Part shown: piece by piece, positions 61,468-64,000 of the stretch
How positions within the stretch are numbered: the stretch's first letter is position 1
How the letters are laid out: the number at the start of each line of letters is the position of its first letter
Assembly: GCF_009806555.1 (NCBI RefSeq)
Contig: NZ_VUOK01000029.1
Span: 124,001-188,000 of the forward strand
Length of the DNA stretch: 64,000 nucleotides
Reading direction: 5' to 3'
DNA from: Methylobacterium sp. 2A
GTDB taxonomy: Bacteria > Pseudomonadota > Alphaproteobacteria > Rhizobiales > Beijerinckiaceae
Notes under the pieces: model-generated
The model's input: the letters and a program-made list of their open reading frames with translations, nothing else
What the model was told of the DNA's origin: nothing
Database searches by the model: none
Translations under genes and position numbers: made by a program

Positions 61468-62481
61468 TCAGAGCGCCCGCACCCGCTGCACCAGCTCGCC
61501 GACGAGCCCCCGCGCGGTCCTGCCCTCTGCGGCGGCCCGCCAGGTCAGGCCGATCCGGTGCGACAGGGCGTCCCGGGCGAGTTCGGTGACGTCCTCCGGG
61601 ATGACGTGGTCCCGGCCCCGCAGCCAGGCCCGGGCCTTGCCGGCCATCATCAGCGCCAGGGTGCCGCGCGGCGAGGCGGGGTGCTCGATCATGGCGCGCA
61701 GGTCCGGCGCCGCCGCGTCGGTGCGGGTCGCCGCCACCAGCCGGACCAGATAGTCCTTGAGCGCCGGCGACACGTAGGTGGAAAGCGCCGCCTCCCGGGC
61801 CGCGCGCACGTCGGCGAGCGACAGGCGCACCGGCATGGCCTCGATGTGATGCGTGATCTCGCCCTCCACGAGGTCGAGGATCGCCCGCTCGGTCTCGGCG
61901 TCGGGCATCTCGACCACGACGTGCAGGAGGAAGCGGTCGAGCTGCGCCTCCGGCAGCGGGAAGGTCCCGGCATGCTCGATCGGGTTCTGGGTCGCCACCA
62001 CCATGAACGGGTCGGAGAGCCGGTGGGTCGCCCCCGAGACCGTCACCTGCCCCTCGGCCATGGATTCGAGCAGAGCCGACTGCACCTTGGGCGGCGCGCG
62101 GTTGACCTCGTCCACCAGAACGAGGGCGTGGAACAGGGGGCCGGGCAGGAACTCGAACGTGCCGCTGTCCTGCCGCCACACGGTGGTGCCGGTGAGATCC
62201 GCCGGCATCAGGTCCGGCGTGCACTGGATGCGCGCGAAGGAGCCGTCGAGCCCGTCGGCGAGGCGCTTGACCGCGCGGGTCTTGGCGAGCCCCGGCGCGC
62301 CCTCGATCAGCAGGTGGCCGCCGGTCAGGAGCCCGATCAGCAGGCGCTCGACGAGACCGGCGCTGCCGATCAGGCCGCGCTCCAGGCCTTCGCGCAGCGC
62401 CATGACGCGGCCGTGCAGGCCTGCATCCGGGACGGTCTCGGGCCGGCGTTCGGCGAGGGCGCCGCTCATGCGCCGAGACAT
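61468..62481 (-). CDS. moxR: MoxR-family AAA+ ATPase
   Basis: A 337-residue AAA+ ATPase. Walker A is LIEGAPGLAKTRAVKRL, the sensor and Walker B region is LVDEVNRAPPKVQSALLESMAEGQVTV, followed by FMVVATQNPIEHAGTFPLPEAQLDRF. The C-terminal lid contains HPASPRGTLALMMAGKARAWL. MoxR ATPases act with DUF58 and VWA proteins to mature periplasmic or metal-containing complexes. This cluster differs in composition from the mxa operon of methanol dehydrogenase, so it is a general Bat-type chaperone system. The start is one of three nearby ATGs (62481 chosen). Confidence 0.93.
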   Translation of the reverse strand: MSRRMSGALAERRPETVPDAGLHGRVMALREGLERGLIGSAGLVERLLIGLLTGGHLLIEGAPGLAKTRAVKRLADGLDGSFARIQCTPDLMPADLTGTTVWRQDSGTFEFLPGPLFHALVLVDEVNRAPPKVQSALLESMAEGQVTVSGATHRLSDPFMVVATQNPIEHAGTFPLPEAQLDRFLLHVVVEMPDAETERAILDLVEGEITHHIEAMPVRLSLADVRAAREAALSTYVSPALKDYLVRLVAATRTDAAAPDLRAMIEHPASPRGTLALMMAGKARAWLRGRDHVIPEDVTELARDALSHRIGLTWRAAAEGRTARGLVGELVQRVRAL

Positions 62482-62705
62482 CTTGCGCGGCCACATCCTG
62501 CGCGGGCCGGGTCCGCCGCTCGGGGCCTGTGCTGCATCCTGCGCGTCTCCTCGGCCGGGTCCCGAATTCTTAAGGGATCCTCAGGCTCCTGCCGGTGTGC
62601 CCGCTGCCCGGTGCGGCCGTCAATCCCGGTTCCATCCGCGTTTTCGGGCCTGGGCCGGGCTACGATGTCACGGTTTCGTCACCGCCTCGCTCGCAAGAAC
62701 CGCCG

Positions 62706-63416
62706 ATGACCAGCTACGCCGCCCTCCCCGAAGAACTGAAATCCGGCATCGGCCTGCTCGTGGCCTTCGTGCTGGGCACGATCATCGGGGCCGAGCGCCA
62801 GTACCGGCAGCGCACCGCGGGCCTGCGCACGGCGGTGCTGGTGGCTGTGGGCGCCTCGGCCTTCGTCGATCTCGGCATGCGGCTGACCGGCCCGGACGGC
62901 GGGGTCCGCACGGTGGCGTACGTGATCTCCGGCATCGGCTTCCTCGGGGCCGGCGTGATCATGAAGGAGGGGATGAACGTCCGCGGCCTCAACACGGCCG
63001 CCACCCTGTGGTGCTCGGCCGCCGTGGGGGCGTTCTGCGGCGCCGACCTGCCGCTTGAGGCGGTGTTCGTGATGGTGACGGTGCTGGCCTGCAACACGGC
63101 GCTGCGGCCGCTCGTGAACGCCATCAACCGCGCGCCGATCCGCGAATCGTCCACCGAGGCGACCTACGAGGTCCAGGTGACCACCGTGCCCGGCGAGGCC
63201 GGCCCGGCGCAGGATCTGCTGGTGGAGCGCCTGGAGGCAGCCAAGTACCCGGTCAGCAGCGTCGCGGTGGAGGAGCGCGGCGAGACCGCGGTCGACGTGG
63301 TGGCGACGCTGACGGCCAGCGCCGTGAAGGCGGAAGAACTCGACGCCGTGACCAACGAACTGGCGCGGCTCCCGGGCATCCGCCACGCCACGTGGTCGGT
63401 GCAGACGGCGGATTGA
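62706..63416 (+). CDS. MgtC/SapB-family membrane protein
   Basis: A 236-residue protein. The N-terminal part has five hydrophobic helices with LVAFVLGTIIGAERQYRQRTAGLRTAVLVAVGASAFVDLG (region) and GIGFLGAGVIMKEGMNVRGLNTAATLWCSAAVGA, the MgtC signatures including the FLGAG and RGLNTAA stretches. The C-terminal domain (about residues 140-236) is an ACT-like fold. MgtC-type proteins help bacteria cope with low magnesium and inhibit the F-ATPase in intracellular pathogens; its role here is unproven. The start MTSYAALPEEL is preferred over the longer frame. Confidence 0.9.
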   Translation: MTSYAALPEELKSGIGLLVAFVLGTIIGAERQYRQRTAGLRTAVLVAVGASAFVDLGMRLTGPDGGVRTVAYVISGIGFLGAGVIMKEGMNVRGLNTAATLWCSAAVGAFCGADLPLEAVFVMVTVLACNTALRPLVNAINRAPIRESSTEATYEVQVTTVPGEAGPAQDLLVERLEAAKYPVSSVAVEERGETAVDVVATLTASAVKAEELDAVTNELARLPGIRHATWSVQTAD

Positions 63417-63773
63417 TCGTTTCGAGGTCCGGTCTGCTTGGCCTTGGGGATGGCTGCTCCCGCTATGGGGACGTCAGTCCGTACCCGTCCGCGTCGATCC
63501 GGAGGCGGACCCTGCGGCGAGGATTTCGGAACGCGCGCCGGCGCTTTTCGGCCGCTTTCAACGATGTCGTGATTGAACCGGTGTGATGCATATCTGACTG
63601 CGGACGCAGAACCGCGATAGATTTTCCAAGAAAAACTATAGCATCAATGTCGAAACACGACAAAACATAAGGCAGAAAGACTTTCTCTTGGCAAAAATCT
63701 GTCATATAGCTAGTACGCGAATTGCCTATCAGCACCTCCCCGGAGACAATCGACTCCCGTCCGAGGCAGCACC
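63417..63773. promoter_or_regulatory. Low-GC intergenic region upstream of a second chemoreceptor
   Basis: About 360 bases with unusually low GC around 63570-63760, in contrast to the surrounding very GC-rich DNA. No gene of convincing codon use is present. The AT-rich stretches probably hold the promoter of the chemoreceptor; no -35/-10 pair is clear enough to assign. Confidence 0.45.
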
Positions 63774-64000
63774 ATGGCATTCACGGTCAAGCACATCCTC
63801 ATCACGCTGGTTTGTGCGCTTGTGGTCGCCATCTCGGCACAAGGGGTGCTCGGCGTTCATCAACTGCGATCGGTCAACGACAACGCGCTCGAGCTATCGA
63901 CCAACTGGTTACCGAGCGTGCTCAAACTGGGTGAGATCAAATACAAAGTGACGCGATTGCGTCTTGTCGATGCGCGCCTGGTCACCGCGGTCGAGCCCGT
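63774..64000 (+). CDS. Methyl-accepting chemotaxis protein, N-terminal part (runs off the window)
   Basis: The first 75 codons are visible: a hydrophobic helix (HILITLVCALVVAISAQGVLG) followed by a periplasmic sensor start (VHQLRSVNDNALELSTNWLPSVLKLGEIKYKVTRLRL), typical of a four-helix-bundle chemoreceptor sensor domain. The ATG has GGAGA about 30 bases upstream but no close site. The C-terminal part lies outside the window. Lower GC than average, like its leader. Confidence 0.72.
   Translation, partial: MAFTVKHILITLVCALVVAISAQGVLGVHQLRSVNDNALELSTNWLPSVLKLGEIKYKVTRLRLVDARLVTAVEP

Noticed and set aside
55193..62481. The MoxR operon as the methanol-dehydrogenase mxa cluster
   Set aside because: No mxaF, J, G, I or other mxa genes are near, and the gene order moxR-DUF58-DUF4381-VWA-VWA-TPR-BatD is that of general Bat operons.
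1..64000. CRISPR arrays
   Set aside because: No regularly spaced direct repeats with unique spacers were seen. The repeats present are dispersed palindromic units, and the only tandem array found has no spacers.
1..64000. Transfer or ribosomal RNA genes
   Set aside because: No tRNA-like T-loop pattern or rRNA segment was noticed in the intergenic gaps on reading either strand; a dedicated tRNA scan was not possible.

Overview
The window is a gene-dense, very GC-rich stretch of an alphaproteobacterial chromosome, most likely a Methylobacterium/Methylorubrum relative. The evidence is the formate-tetrahydrofolate ligase of methylotrophic C1 metabolism, a close relative of the lanthanide-binding protein lanmodulin, a PetPR-type regulator pair, the order hemE - DUF299, and three families of short GC-rich palindromic repeats. 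It looks like the replication-origin domain: parB/parA/rsmG/mnmG/mnmE with two perfect parS sites lie at the left, and about 40-50 kb away the hemE/DUF299 gap holds a putative oriC with a CtrA box, a near-consensus DnaA box and nine GANTC sites.

Layout. 1-3.7 kb: parB (partial), parA, rsmG, mnmG, all leftward. 4-9.4 kb: a 49-residue membrane protein, a copper-type HMA protein, a MipA-like outer-membrane protein, a degenerate EAL protein, an OprO/P-type porin and a single-domain response regulator. 9.5-15.9 kb: panC, a secreted protein, YbaK, a class A beta-lactamase, mnmE, a membrane protein and an ABC-F ATPase. 16-19.2 kb: a vapBC module whose toxin is frameshifted, a zinc metallopeptidase and a family 4 uracil-DNA glycosylase. 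19.6-26.7 kb: ETF-ubiquinone oxidoreductase, a RES/Xre toxin-antitoxin pair, a large TPR protein and ftfL. 26.8-33.4 kb: an 8-oxoguanine-deaminase-type amidohydrolase, petP/petR, a hydratase gene fragment, a HAD phosphatase, a PHB-depolymerase-type esterase and dnaQ. 33.5-38.7 kb: a RelE-type toxin-antitoxin pair, a small secreted protein, an SDR, coaE, aroE, a cation-efflux protein and maf. 39-49.1 kb: rho, a DUF3429 protein, hisS, a histidine phosphatase, a chemoreceptor and hisZ-hisG. 49.2-55.1 kb: higBA, a DUF1311 protein, hemJ, hemE, the putative oriC, the PPDK regulator, crcB under a fluoride riboswitch, an unknown protein and the lanmodulin-like protein. 55.2-62.5 kb: a leftward moxR-DUF58-DUF4381-VWA-VWA-TPR-BatD operon. 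62.7-64 kb: an MgtC-family protein and the start of a second chemoreceptor.

Most genes are housekeeping. The accessory layer consists of four toxin-antitoxin modules (one broken), a gene remnant and repeats. Repeat family A (8 copies) always lies just downstream of a stop codon and looks like a bidirectional terminator. Family B (5 copies) is an intergenic double palindrome. Family C occurs as inverted pairs and has entered the reading frames of two genes of the Bat-type operon, much like Rickettsia palindromic elements.

All protein functions rest on reading motifs and recalled family sequences. No database search was run.
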